From contig NC_088301.1 of the NCBI RefSeq assembly GCF_032854445.1, forward strand, positions 29,436,402 to 29,500,401: a stretch of 64,000 nt of DNA, given 5' to 3'. The translations under genes were made by a program, and so were the position numbers. Numbering within the stretch: position 1 is the stretch's first letter; each line of letters opens with the position of its first letter. Below are positions 35,061 to 49,165 of the stretch, in pieces. The DNA is from Liolophura sinensis (taxonomy: Eukaryota > Mollusca > Polyplacophora > Chitonida > Chitonidae). Below the pieces are notes generated by a model. That model did not search any database and was not told the origin of the DNA. It saw nothing but the letters and a program-made list of their open reading frames with translations.

Positions 35061-35433
35061 CATACTGGTGGAGGACAAGTATGTTCCAATGGACATAAGA
35101 TTGCACAAACGGTCACACGACCACTGTCAACTGCTTATTGGCACCAAGGTCCTACTAGCAGTGAACAACGCGATCATCTGTGAGGGAGAATCTTCAAATT
35201 CGCCGTAGAGAGTAGAAATGCTGTTGTATAAGTTATCCGACGGCTGAGTTATGTACAAAACGGACTGTTCCTAAAATTTCTCAAAACTGAAAACGGCATA
35301 GTTCAGATTGGTTTAATGTAGTAAACTTTGGTTTTTAGAAACTTTGAAACATTTCATTTACATTATATGATGGATGTAATAGGAACATGAAACAAGCCCT
35401 GTTGTTTTTAATGAAAAGTGCGCCCAAAACTTC

Positions 35434-35793
35434 CCAGTGGGTTCTCCCAGACGAGATCGGAGATTTGGAACTGCATTCCATTGGGTTCTCCGAGAAGAGA
35501 TCGGAGCTTTGGGATTGCATTCCAGTGGGTTCTCCGAGAAGAGATCGGAGCTTTGGGATTGTATTCCAGTGGGTTCTCCGAGAAAAGATCGGAGGTTTGG
35601 GACTGCATTCCAGTGGGTTCTCCGAGAAGAGATCGGAGGTTTGGGACTGCATTCCAGTGGGTTCTCCGAGAAGAGATCGGAGGTTTGGGACTGCAATCCA
35701 GTGGGTTCTCCGAGAAGAGATCGGCGGTTTGGGATTGCATTCCAGTGGGTTCTCCGAGAAGAGATCGGAGGTTTGGGACTTCATTCCAGTTTC
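35434..35793 (+). repeat. 44-bp tandem array (eight units), stop-free in all six frames
   Basis: The word CCAGTGGG or a one-base variant recurs every 44 bases from 35434 to 35742, ending in a partial unit at 35786. The unit includes TTCTCCGAGAAGAGATCGG and TTTGGGACTGCATT. The unit has no stop trinucleotide on either strand, so overlapping frames of 110-157 codons appear in several registers. None is credible as a gene: all registers are equally open. Confidence 0.95.
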
Positions 35794-35889
35794 ATGCAGG
35801 TGTGTTACATTATGGACACTTGCTCAAGAACTGCTTGGCCTACCTGTATAGTGTAACATATATTACAAAATGGACAGAATGCGCTCTGT

Positions 35890-37449
35890 GAAAGTTGGTC
35901 AGAATGTAATAACGGGTGTTTGCGATTTTTATTATACTATACAGACGTTTATACGGTACTTCCGTCTTTATATATTTCATTCTAACCTTCATGTTTTATG
36001 GCGATCATTTTCTCATTGACACGGAGATGGATATTAACTATACCTTATACACACTGGCTGTTAGATCCACTGATTGGTTTCACGTCACATGGTATAAGTG
36101 TATATATATATATATTAATAATCTGTACATTGGTATTGCGCAATGTCATTGCTGAGTCCATGGAACAATAATCAAATGAAAATGAAAATTTCTGAAAATG
36201 TAAGAAGCGAGTTTTCACAGCTCCAAATTTTAAAACTGAATATAATATCCAGTGGGAGCATTTCGGTTCTTAGCTGTGGAAAAACACATCGTTCTCTGTT
36301 GTTACGCTGGAGTACCTCATTGCTTTACGTGCACATCTATGCAGAAACACAGTGATATTTTGCAGAAAGGAACGAAAGAATAGACTTGTTTTATACGGGT
36401 TAAGAAAGGGAGAACTCAATAAAAACAGTTTTGTGATCTAATAAAAATATACGTCAAATAAATAGTGTAAGTCAAAAAGCAGTTTAAATCAAAAGAAAGG
36501 CCATCTAAAGTGTTATATTTTTGGAATAAGTAAGCTATGATCAATATCAGTATAAGATTCTACGGTGGGCTGCTGCGAGCAAACTTCCCAGCGACCTCAA
36601 GTGACGCCATATGGCATAGTTTTTTTCTCTGTGAGGTTTGGGATTTCGTTATTTCAGGTACGTATACATGTCGTCTACTGATTTCACCACATTTCTGGTC
36701 CGTGAAACAAGCTATTTTCAAACAAAGACATTTCGTACAACGTCACATTTGAGAGTTTATGGTCGCAACCGGCAACCATAGAAACCGGCATTTTAATTGT
36801 TTATGCCTCACTTAAACCTGTCTCACAAGGCAGTTTTTGACTCGTTATCAAAACTGTCCTTCCTTAGTGACACTTAACGCCACAAGCTATACACATTGAT
36901 TTGTTGCACATGTTTATTATGGCAAGGAAAATGCAGTTAGAGTACTTTTTCTAATTCATAATGTTAAACACCATAAGCCTGGTTTCAATACCAAGAACTC
37001 ATTGCATCGACTGACGTTATAGTTATTCAAAAACTAGCGGCATTCTACACAATGGACGTAGAGAGTAATTTGTTTGACAATGGTTGCACCGACAAGCCGT
37101 TAGAACAAACTACACGCAGTAACTCAGCCAACTCTACTGTCCCCGCGAATGAACTACATTGTGTTTGTAACAGAATTTCTAAGATCCAAATCTAAACCCA
37201 TACAGCCGTGAGATCATATACTACAAGAGATAAAATCAAATTCATTTATTAACGTTGTATTATACTAATACGTGTAAACTATTTCAAATATGGCAGAGTC
37301 AGAAAAACGGTTTAGACAAGATGAAAGTCGATGGCAGTTTCGGTAACTTATGTCGCCCTTCGTCAAAACATATTGACCTCCGCCCAACATCCAGCATGCC
37401 GCTGGTTTTTATGCGCCCCCGCCATTAAGTGGAGCGTATTATGTTACAG
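35890..37449. other. Gene-free stretch
   Basis: AT-rich, with a short (TA)n at about 36101. Nothing supported. Confidence 0.5.
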
Positions 37450-37810
37450 CGATTTTGTTGGATACATAGATACACAAAGGACGATGTGTCGCAACTCACA
37501 TTTGTCTATTTTCGGGGTTGTCATGGTAACCAGAAGGCCATTTTCCTTATATATTCTATATAAAAAGACATGATTTCGTGTCCGGGCTATAACTGCAACT
37601 GTTTTTTTTTTGTATACAGTTTTAATTTTTGGTGGATACATACATACACAGATAATGATGTGTCACAACTCACATTTTGTTAATTTTCTCGGTTGTCATG
37701 GTAATCATTTTCCATATATATACTACATAAATAGCATAAAGCTGTCATTTGTGGTGGACACATTTGTCCACTTGCGCGGTCGTCATGGTAACCACATAGC
37801 TGTCATCAAC
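37450..37810 (+). repeat. Degenerate tandem repeat carrying X-box-like palindromes
   Basis: Two units of about 175-bp spacing (GGATACATAGATACACA / GGATACATACATACACA, then GATGTGTC and AACTCACATTT) each hold GTTGTCATGGTAAC or a variant, at 37517-37530 and 37692-37705. A shorter third unit has GTCGTCATGGTAAC at 37779-37792. Confidence 0.75.
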
Positions 37811-37869
37811 ACCCATGCTCAGGAATATTTAGAAAAAGTATTCCAACTTCTTCTTTGGTAAAAATATGA

Positions 37870-38571
37870 AGTTCTACTATATTCACGTGTAGAGTTTGTG
37901 TTGTTACATGTCACTGATCAAAGGAATTTTTTGTAGCCTGTATGGCTGATTTTACAGATAGCTGATTGTTGTAATGTAGTATACATGTTTGCTTGCATCA
38001 TTGCCTGTCATTTATTGTGCAGTTTTTACACTTTCAGTTCAGTTTCTTCAAGATTTGTCCTATGTTCAGTATTGTGCACCTATGAATTTTTAATCGGGCA
38101 ATTCACATGTAATTTTGTGAAACAAAGAACAATATCGACCTAAACCGACCCGATACAGTATTCCAAAGGTTCAAAACACAATGTTTATGAATTGAATAAA
38201 AATTATTTTATGCATATAATTGTTTTATTTTAAGGAAAAGGATGTTTACTGTGGAGATGACTAGCCTGTATCTCTGTATTTATAAAACACGCTTGGTGAT
38301 ACGTTAACTAGAACGGGTTAACTGAACAGAGTACTGGACAAATTTCAATTTAATATGCTTTGCCTCAGCTCATATATATATTTGCATTGACCTATCAGGT
38401 CGCCACACGAAGCCCAAGTAGTGTGTCCAGGAATAATACACTATTGTATTGTACAAAGAAATATTACAAAATAAGTTTTCGTAGATTTGCCCAACTAGGA
38501 CTATAACTGAGGGAAAAGTGACTATTTGTTTTATTATGCATACAGAAAACTGATATAGATAATGCCTGTTT
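37870..38571. other. Gene-free stretch
   Basis: AT-rich; no supported feature. Confidence 0.5.
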
Positions 38572-38716
38572 GAATAGCGAGATATCATGAGAATCGGGGA
38601 TCATGCCTGAGTGAATCGCAAGATATCATGAGAATGGGTGATCGCACTGGATGAATCGCGAGATATGACAGCAATCGAGGATCATGCCTACGTGAATCGC
38701 GAGATATCATGGAAAG
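38572..38716 (+). repeat. 41-bp tandem repeat (about 3.6 units)
   Basis: GAATCGCGAGATATCATG-type units start at 38572, 38613, 38653 and 38694. Each holds a GATC-containing spacer. Confidence 0.88.
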
Positions 38717-39190
38717 TAGGGATGGTAAAGTTTCGATTAATCAACATCGCTACAGACATAAAGCTGCGATATCGCGGAAGGGACAAAGTTGTTTAACTTT
38801 TATTAATATTTTGCCATTGAATCAAAAAATAAAACAATTATTGTGTTAAGGCGGGAACCTAAACAATCAAAATATTAATTTTTGAAATGAAGGTTTCTCA
38901 TTGACTACCAGGTCTGGAGAAATTAATTCAATTAACATTTTCATTTTTGGGTTCTATTTTTATCTCCTGGAACAAGATTATTTACTAAAAATAAATTTCT
39001 CGGAAGAAATTATTTTCACAATTTCCCCGGACTAACTAGCCAAGGGGAAGCTATTATTTCATTTGTCATCATTTTGATTGGTTGGCTAAGTTGGCTGAAA
39101 ATGAATCTCCCGGCATCAGCTAATAGATTTTTGTTCTTTGTTTCAATGCCCTCTCCCCACCTCCTCTCAAAAAAAAAAAGCAATTTAAAA

Positions 39191-39322
39191 CCATGTCCCT
39201 TCTTCGGTTCCGTACATAGCAAGCAACTCTGCACAATTAACTACATGTACTTCTGACCATGTCTCTTCTGCGGTTCCGTACATAGCAAGCAACTCTGCAC
39301 AATTAACTACATGTACTTCTGA
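39191..39322 (+). repeat. 66-bp tandem duplication
   Basis: Two nearly identical 66-bp copies start at 39191 and 39257 (TTCCGTACATAGCAAGCAAC in each), with very few differences. Confidence 0.92.
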
Positions 39323-39329
39323 CGTGACC

Positions 39330-41073
39330 ATTGGCTAAAAAATAACGCCTGGATCCCTGGTGTTGGCTGTAGGGGTGGGGAACTATTTTCAGCTCCTGTT
39401 CTCATATAAATTACAGGTAATTAACTGTTCAACGACTGATATGATCTGGAGTATTTAGTTGATCTCTTTTGTCTGAAATCTGATAATTTATCTGTGTCGA
39501 ATGACTTCGACTGTCGAGATTCGGCCATCTTCTATGTTAGACGAGAATATCTGGCCAGTATTTGTCACGTGATATATGTGTTATTCATCACTGACAAGGC
39601 AGTTACAGTTCTCTGGCGGTCTCTTCAGGGGGTCTGTTTTAAAATACCCCCGCATCATTTTGGGCGTACAAATGAACATATACTAGAGCTTAAGACCCAG
39701 CTCAACTCAATTTCGCTCGTGTATGTGAAGTAACGATGCTACCCAAATGGAGTTGTACTCCAGTCGTTACGTATATTCAACTTCCATTGAAAACCGCATC
39801 AGCGACTGGGATCAACTGTGAGCGACCAAATCATGTATAGGTTACATGTAAAGGTACCATAAAACGAAAAGTACGGTTTTAAGGAAAAGAGAAAAAGATA
39901 TGCCAAACAGTGAGATATATTTTTTTAAATTTTAGAGGCACATTTTATATTTCTTAATGCATATTTTCCGTCCATGGTCGAAAATAACGTCACACTGGGA
40001 ACGTGGGACCAGCGTAGCGCCATCAATTCGGGCTCTCAAACCAACAAAGTTGTTTTGACAAATATCATCTTTGACGTCACTGCAGCAAGCCAACTTAATT
40101 TCAGGTATAACTACAGATTCACAATACGGTTACCCCGAGAGGGGTACCTGTTTTTCTGTCTATGAAGCCTTGTAGTTTCTTTCTTTTCCAGTATATAAAT
40201 GATCTGAGAGTTTTCTTTTCTTTTTAATGTAGGTCGAATGTTGAGACATAAAATCCTAGAATTGATACATAGTTCTACTAAAGCCAGTGGGCTTAAAGTG
40301 ATTTTCATTTCTACCGGGTTTGAAATTGTCGAATGTTATCATTGTTAATTAATTCTAAAAGTTCAAATTTTCTGTTCAGGCAAAAAATCTGCATGATGAG
40401 GGAAAATATAAGATAATCGGCTTGACGTGTTAAATTAAGTTGTTCAGATGCCAAATCTCAAACTCTATTTTTTCTATTGAAACTGACCGGTGGAATAATA
40501 CCGTATATGCCACTATGTGTTCTGTACATATGGAAGTTTTGGGGTGCAGTTTATTTTAATTCATCTTTAACTGTATAAAGTGCGCCTATCCTAGACGATT
40601 GCATTTGCCAAGATATTGCCATTCACGACCCAGCCTAATGATAACTTTACAAATGAAAGAATGAAGTATAGAATACTGATTATCATTGTATACTATTACA
40701 AGTGGTATGAAAGAATGTTGTTAATTGACATTTAAAATTTCAACCCCCAATATATCTTGTAAACGTTAACTTTCTATAAGCCTTAGTTGTTGTCAGCTGG
40801 CATGTCAGCTGGCATGTGTAATTTTGTAAACACTAACTTCCTACTCTGTACAAATGTATTGTCAACTGCCATATCTCATATGCATCTCTATAAGTGCTAA
40901 CCGCCTAGTTTGGACAGATGTGAACCACCATGCATATCTTATTACTCACTCTCTATTTCATGCACATGTACTGACAAACACTATGTGCAACTTTGTACAT
41001 GTGCATCTGTGACTCCTACTCTGTACAAATGTATTGTCAACCACCGTGAGGACCTCTAAGTACTAACTGCTTT
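39330..41073. other. Gene-free stretch
   Basis: AT-rich. Around 40780-41060 short phrases recur loosely (TACTCTGTACAAATGTATTG twice), suggesting a decayed local repeat. No gene. Confidence 0.5.
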
Positions 41074-41309
41074 CTTATTTATTTAATTGTTTTTTTACGC
41101 TGTACTCAAGAATATTTCACTCATGCGACGGTGGCCAGCATTATGGTGGGAAGAAAAGCAGACGGAACCCACGACCATCAGCAGGTTGCTGGCATACCTT
41201 CCCACATACAGCCATGAGCTGGACTTGAACTCACAGCGATCGCGTTGGTGAGAAGCTCCTGGGTCATTAGGCTGCGCTAGCGCGCTAACGAACTGAGCCA
41301 CTGAGGCCC
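41074..41309 (-). repeat. SINE family A, near full length
   Basis: The minus-strand head is GCCTCAGTGGCTCAGTTCG, with a B-box-like GTTCAAGTCC, then body, 3' domain and AAATAAATAAG-type tail. Confidence 0.92.
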
Positions 41310-42887
<1,578 letters not shown>

Positions 42888-43062
42888 TTCCTCACCGGCC
42901 GTACGTGGGAGGGTCTACAGCAACTTCCCACGTTCCAGCAACCGCGGATGGTCGTGGGTTTCCCCCGGGCTCTGTCCGGTTTCCTCCCACCATAATGCTG
43001 GCCGCCGTCATATAATTGCAATTTTCTTGATTACGGCGTAAAACACCAATCAAATAAATGTT
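42888..43062 (+). repeat. SINE family A, 5'-truncated
   Basis: CTCACCGGCCGTACGTGGGA, GGATGGTCGTGGGTTTCCC, CCTCCCACCATAATGCTGGC, then GATTACGGCGTAAAACACC and tail. Confidence 0.9.
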
Positions 43063-43734
43063 TTATTCAGAAATGGATGAAAAAATATTCCTCTGATGCA
43101 TCTTTTTTTTTGGTCTTTCAAATCGAATGGAATGCGGCATGTGCTACCCCATTCAACGAGTCCATAGTACAGTTCGTAGCTATAGGGAAATCCAGTCGAT
43201 TGATTGGCTAAGCGCGACGACAAAACATACAGTGTGTACTAATATACCCTAACCTTTGCCCATTATTTGACAACTAATGTTGGATATTATCAAAACATCT
43301 AAAAAACACTACCAAATGACAACAATGTTGTTTATTACTGCACACCGCCAATGCTCAAAAATGCAATGCAGTTCAAGTTTTAGTATGTAACTCTATGTCC
43401 ATCGACGGCAACAGCCGGACCTATTTTATTAGACAAGCTTAGATAGAGAGGTTTAATCAGTATACTTGTAGTGCAAACTGGGCGCGACTTGTTTGAGATC
43501 GCTATATTCACAAAATGCTAAACATGTATATAAAATGTAATATACCATCTGGGGCTATGCAAAGCCTGTTAGATATCAAGCCAAGTACCCGATCCAAAAT
43601 AGCAACAGGGAGCATATAAGACAGATTATTATGGTGACTGATCGCGAAGGTGAAACTTCATATAACTTATACATAACTTTATAAGGCAACATGTCACCTA
43701 CACATTGGTTTGTTCATTTATTGGAAAATGATAA
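43063..43734. other. Gene-free stretch
   Basis: AT-rich; no supported feature. Confidence 0.45.
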
Positions 43735-43925
43735 ACTTCTTTCATGTCATGTTCTTGTGACTGGGCGAGACAATGCCGCAAAAGTGCTGCCGCCACCGAA
43801 GCATCATGCCGAAGACACCAGACATGACGCCGCACCCAGTCACATTATTCTAACACCAGGCCAGTCAGCGTTGTTTGTTTGCTCTAACCTCTCAGTGCTG
43901 AGTGCCAACCGTTGCAGCTCCACTG
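43735..43925 (-). repeat. SINE family B fragment
   Basis: GGCGAGACAATGCCGCAAAAG, GCCGAAGACACCAGACATGA and GCTCTAACCTCTCAGTGCTG match the family B body in reverse. Confidence 0.8.
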
Positions 43926-45654
43926 ACAAGATTTGATGTTTTGATCACAGTGTTATATATCAGTATATAACTATGAATGTCAGTTCATAGGTCTTCAAGA
44001 TTAATGCATACTGTTTTTGTACTATATCATTTCTCTCAAGAACGTCCGAGATGAATAAGGCAAAAGTACTTACCAACTAAACGGGCCTTAATTACTGTTT
44101 GTGTTGCAGCAACAACCAATCTTTTTCATAGGTTTTTGCATTTTTGGGGGGGAAAATGCATGCCTTTGCACACGTGTGACAGTGCACAGCCTACTGTAAT
44201 GGGCATTTATTAGGCTTCTAGGTCGAAAGCTGTAGCGTATACTGTTCTATATCGTTGTCTGGAGGATTAGAAAAATATTCTCTGTATCCATTCTCTACTG
44301 ATTTCCAGATTATCTATCATGACTGAACCAAACTGCTTGTGGGCAGTCAAAAACAACTACGTCTTATTCTTTAGAATAATTAGAACGGATCAAGCTGAAA
44401 CGTAGTGTGCTGTCACAGCATGAACTGAACAACAACGCTTGAAAATGGCACTGAATTCTAATCCAAAATATAGAGGCTCGTCATTGGTTACGACTTTTGT
44501 TAAATTTTAAAGTAACAAGTGTGGAGTTAGGCATTCTTTGCCCTGCTAAAGTCGAATCTGGTCTCATTTGTTCCTATTATAAGGTTTCTTGTAAGCTGCA
44601 GTTAAATCCCGTAAGTGTGTTTTTGTCTGAGTTTTGAAGTCCTCGTGACTGGAAACCATTGCAGCGGCGAAGCTGAAAATTTGTCTACATTTTGGCACCA
44701 TGTATAATCATTTTTATAGGAGATATAATAAAATGCGTTTGAAAACTTGCTGTATTCACAAATATATCCATTTTAACAGTGACAAAGCCTACTCAACAGG
44801 TGGCTATATGGCGGCAACCTACCTAGAACTGAACTGTCTACCCTTCCACACTTCAACGCATAATAACTGTAGTTCACAAGAGCCTCACATCTTGGTTATA
44901 TGGTGCTGTGTTTACAGCTAAGACACCTACGTGCATGGTGTAGTTTCGATGTTAAATGTTTTAATATTCTTTATCTGAAATGAATTTGTTTATACTGTTT
45001 TAATAGTTGCGTGTTATGTAGAGCTATTGCTGCAAAACTGGTGTATCAAGGTTGTTTTCATCAAACGTCTTCACTCCAGTTTGACAGTTTGTCCACATCT
45101 CAGGCACTCATCCTTCATGTTGTGTCTAATTACTCTTAACCAGAGGCTGGGGAATGTGTATCTAACGTGTTGAATTAGATCGCCACATAGGATATATGAA
45201 CAGTTGGATTCAAAGCTCAACTGAGATACATATTTTACTTTAAACAATTTATATACTAATATTTTACATGATTAGAATGCTGATGTCTAGAGCCTAGAGT
45301 AACATCTTTCCAACATCAGTGAACACTGTTGACTGCTTCTCGTACTATAAAGCTTTTTTGTGTTATGTTTTTCTGACAGTAAACAGCTATATTAGCTTTT
45401 GTCGCAGAAATTAATATTTTAACTGATAATTGTGAGTCAAAATGCTTTTATTATGTTAATTCAGTATTAGAGAGCTATTCCCGCTGCTTAAAGATTACCC
45501 ACTATTAATATGACTGTTCCCAGGACATTCAGATAGAATTTAATCTCAGTTTAATACAACTTAATCCCATTTTTTAGGCAAACGATGGTGAGTTTCATTT
45601 ACTTTCGGTCACGCTTATAACAAGGGATATAAACAGCGAGGTCACGCTTGCTTC
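43926..45654. other. Gene-free stretch
   Basis: AT-rich; no repeat family, exon or RNA gene recognised. Confidence 0.5.
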
Positions 45655-45775
45655 GACTATCAGACCTGTGGTCACTAGCTCTCGCTACTTCGGCTTTGGT
45701 TTTAAGTCAGGAGATTTCTCAGGTACCAGGCGAAAGGCGGTGGGTCATTCCGCCAAAAATAAACCTGGTACAAAA
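45655..45775 (+). repeat. SINE family 2 fragment
   Basis: GCTCTCGCTACTTCGGCTTT, GGTTTTAAGTCAGGAGATTT and GGCGGTGGGTCATTCCGCC follow the order of the 52228-52500 copy. The 3' tail is lost. Confidence 0.55.
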
Positions 45776-46119
45776 CAGTAAATGAAAAATACCTTGGAAA
45801 ATGATAATAATAAGTTAAATAGATTCCACATGAAATTAAATGTACTGTAAGGAACACATTACATGCATAATAACGACAAATAACCCTTACAAATCTGTCG
45901 AATGGGTGGGCGACTGAGGATGAATAAAATGTTAAGGGGATATTAATCGAGATCACGTTTATATGTTGGCCCTCAATAGTTTTATTGTCTTTAACAGTAC
46001 CCCAGTAAGAATCATTCGGATGAGTCTCCCCAGGCGCATTTTCACTGCACACTAGGGTCTTTGCTTGTTATATACGCATAGCGTTGTCTTCGTTGCAACC
46101 GGTTGCGTTTTGACTAAGC

Positions 46120-46285
46120 AGGTCGCCAACTCGAACTCAGCTCTCACTGCTCCAAATGCGGCTATATAAATCAGGGGATTTATCATGTATCTCGAGAGGG
46201 GAGTGATTTTGTCTTACATGTAAGCTGTCGCATTAAGTGAACAATCCTTGGGTACGGCATTAAACACCTATCAGATAAATAAGTA
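46120..46285 (+). repeat. SINE family 2-like, diverged
   Basis: A B-box-like AACTCGAACTCAGCTCTCAC near 46129 and a 3' domain (AAGTGAACAATCCTTGGGTA, CGGCATTAAACACC) with an AGATAAATAAG tail. Confidence 0.6.
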
Positions 46286-46799
46286 AACAAATACATAGTT
46301 AGTCAAGATCCTAACTTGATTCAGCTCCGTGTTTCGAAGGTATATGTGCTAAAATATTTGTTTTGAATGCCAGTAAATATATATCTGCGAGGCAACTGCT
46401 ACTCTTGGAATTCTGCCTTCCTGCAACCATGAACTGACATTAGGTACACAGTGTAAACAAGTTGACACTGGCTACCACTTCTCTGCAACTCTGCAGTTGT
46501 CCAGTAGCACCTCAGTAAAATTTTCCCTTTAAAAATAATAAAATATCTCAAGACGCCATTTAATCTTTGTGTTCCACGTGGCAAAGCTCTGCTACTCACA
46601 TTCTCCATCGGAGAAGTACTCAATAAAACTGGGAATCACAGTTTTCCAGGTTAATACCAAAACAAACAATAACAAGTAGATGTTTTTACTATAAGATTTC
46701 AACACGTTAACTTTCTTGTTATTTTCTATGTCTATATCCATGCCCTTAAAAACCGTCCGAAGATGCAGTATTGTATACCGAATAATAACGTAAATTTTA

Positions 46800-47042
46800 T
46801 TCATGTTCGCAACGACACACGAGGTGCGGGGTTCATACCCGGCCTTGGACAGGAAATTTGTAGATTTCTCGTCTCTGTTTCTAGGGCCTGGATGACATTA
46901 GGCGACACTCGTCTGTACGGACTGACGTACCAATACGTACGCGGGAAAGTAACTTGCCAAATGTCGGTGGTTTATCCCTCATGACACTACGCCTTAAAAA
47001 ACTGGCCCCTGATTGCATGAAAGAAAAATCAAATAAATAAAT
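46800..47042 (+). repeat. SINE family 2-like copy
   Basis: GGGGTTCATACCCGGCC is a B-box-like word. ATGTCGGTGGTTTATCCCTC and AATCAAATAAATAAATT mark the 3' half. Confidence 0.65.
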
Positions 47043-47289
47043 TTAAAATTTGTGTTCAGTGTCAACATATGCCATGGTCTCAAGATAGGCTAAATATTAT
47101 ATTCTGTTGCCTTCAGAACAAAGGAACCATGCCGTCGTAAAAAAAAATGAGCCTCGAAATAATTCTAAAATAACCGTCTCAGTTATTATCGAACACTGGA
47201 TAAAAAAATCGGCACATCTTTTAAAATAAATGCTTGTGAAAATATAAGATTATAGATATTGTAAGGTTGGTTGTGTGCTAGAGACGTGG

Positions 47290-47840
47290 TGGTGCTGCCT
47301 TAGAAATCGACAGCCTCATTTGGCGCAGCGGGTGGCGAGCAATAGTTAAAAAGCAGACTGTTGCATTTGCTCGCGAGCTTTGGGCTTTGAGAGTTGTGCA
47401 AGAGCCAGGTTGATAATGAGGGGTGAGGAGTTGTTAGTGCGACGGGTCGATGGCTGGGTCGGGCGGCAGAAGGAGCTAATACCAGTTATGGGCCGCCTCT
47501 CCTACCTGGGTCGCGAAGAGAAGTACACACGCCAGATAATAAAGAGACTATGATTACTACCGCACGGATCTCAATTTTCCCCGCTCCAAGGATCGATGGC
47601 TTGGCTGTGATTTCAGCTCCGTTCTCCGTCCCCATTAGAGCAGTAATTACAGCGTTGTCCTGGGCAGAGACGGTCGGCAAGTAACAGCCGACGACCAGCT
47701 GCGTCTGTTGGCCATATGAACTGGACAGGCCCGTTTGAACCAAAGTCGCGTCGAAAACCTGGGCCTAGGGGCATCGGCCCGCAACCCGAGCTGTGTGGCT
47801 CCGGGGCGGTCCTCTCGGTTCGATTGCTAAGTACCATTAC
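47290..47840. promoter_or_regulatory. GC-rich low-repeat island (candidate conserved element)
   Basis: This is one of the longest GC-rich, non-repetitive blocks in the desert. It contains a homeodomain-type core GCAGTAATTACAGC near 47640 and no credible exon. Function unknown; conservation across species would decide. Confidence 0.35.
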
Positions 47841-48178
47841 AACAACAACATCTCAAATCAATAGCAGGCCCCTTGAAAGTTACACAACACAGGACACGTT
47901 ATACATACACCTCTCACTCTTTTGGAACTACTAGTGCGGCAGAAGCTTCTGTATACTATACACAGCTTGTGATTTTTCTGCTTGTAATTGGAATTATGAC
48001 TGAAAATCAAATTTGGCAATAACAGTAAGCAGGCATACTTTATATCTCTTGTTTTCCTATATAGTCATACCTAAAATAGCACAAGCTTTGTGGAGTAAAA
48101 ATCGGGATTCGTGTGGAGTTTTATTTTTGCCGCCCTTTAATGGGATTACCCATGAAGTGGTATTCTGTATGTCAAAAA

Positions 48179-48423
48179 GATTTATTTATTTATTTATTTG
48201 ATTGGTGTTTTACGCCGTACTCAAGAATATTTCACTTATACGACGGCGGCAAACATTAAGGTGGGAGGAAACACCACGACCATCCCCAGGTTGCTGGCTG
48301 ACATACCTTTCCACGTACAGCCAGAGAGGAAGCCAGCATGAACTCACAGCGATCGCATTGGTGAGAGGCTCCTGGGGCATTACGCTGCGCTAGCACGCTA
48401 ATCAACTAAGCCACGGAGGAACC
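48179..48423 (-). repeat. SINE family A, near full length
   Basis: (TTTA)n tail at 48179, GGTGTTTTACGCCGTACTCA, CATTGGTGAGAGGCTCCTGG and a minus-strand head CCTCCGTGGCTTAGTTGATT. Confidence 0.92.
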
Positions 48424-48429
48424 ATGTAA

Positions 48430-48879
48430 AAAGAAGCATCACGCACTTTTTCTCTCATGCGTTATAATCTTAATAAGTGTGTCAGGTGGTTGAAAATAAA
48501 CCTTTTATCACTTTAACCTTAAGGTTTTTACTCCACCCACCCATTCATTTCAAGCGTATTACGGAACACTATACATTGCCGGTAAAAGTCACGGGAAGTA
48601 TTTCATTTTGTAAATACATTCAAAAGATACAAGGTTTTACACATTTGTTTATAGCGAACATTATTATAAACAAAACGCGATTTAGGTGCTTGCTCTTCAA
48701 TGAAAAGGACATGTGCACTCGGTCAGGGTTTAAACCCGACCGACATTAAGGACTTTGTAGATTCCCCGTTTTCACCGTTTGTGAGGTGTTGGTGACAATG
48801 AGCGGTCGACAACGCTCGTGTTACCATCTGTGCAGTCATTCGTTGAAGACCATGTTGTCTTCCAGCAATAACATGTGAA
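48430..48879. other. Gene-free stretch
   Basis: No supported feature. Confidence 0.45.
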
Positions 48880-49008
48880 TATCTGTACGTTACACGTAGG
48901 AATCATCCTCAGCAAGTTACCAAATGTCTCTGGTTTTCCTCCGCCTATAAAATTGAGAGATTACGTGAAAAATACTTGAGTAAAACAACAATCAAATAAA
49001 TGAAAAAA
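48880..49008 (+). repeat. SINE family 2, 3' fragment
   Basis: CAAATGTCTCTGGTTTTCCT, a degraded 3' domain (GAAAAATACTTGAGTAAAAC) and ATCAAATAAATG tail. Confidence 0.62.
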
Positions 49009-49147
49009 AATAAGAAATAAATGGAAGTAAAAACTTGGGCAATTTCCAAACACAGATGCACACGTGAAGCAAAATAAGGCGTGGTTAAAAAGCAACATTA
49101 TTTAGTTGAAAGCATTTGATCTATTCAAACTAATACAGTTGAAACAA

Positions 49148-49165
49148 TCTCAGGTTAACCTGAGA
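49148..49165. repeat. Perfect 18-bp palindrome
   Basis: TCTCAGGTTAACCTGAGA reads identically on both strands and abuts the first unit of the 70-bp array. Confidence 0.9.

Noticed and set aside
35335-35891. Six overlapping frames of 110-157 codons
   Set aside because: The 44-bp unit lacks stop triplets on either strand, so every register is open; no single frame is favoured.
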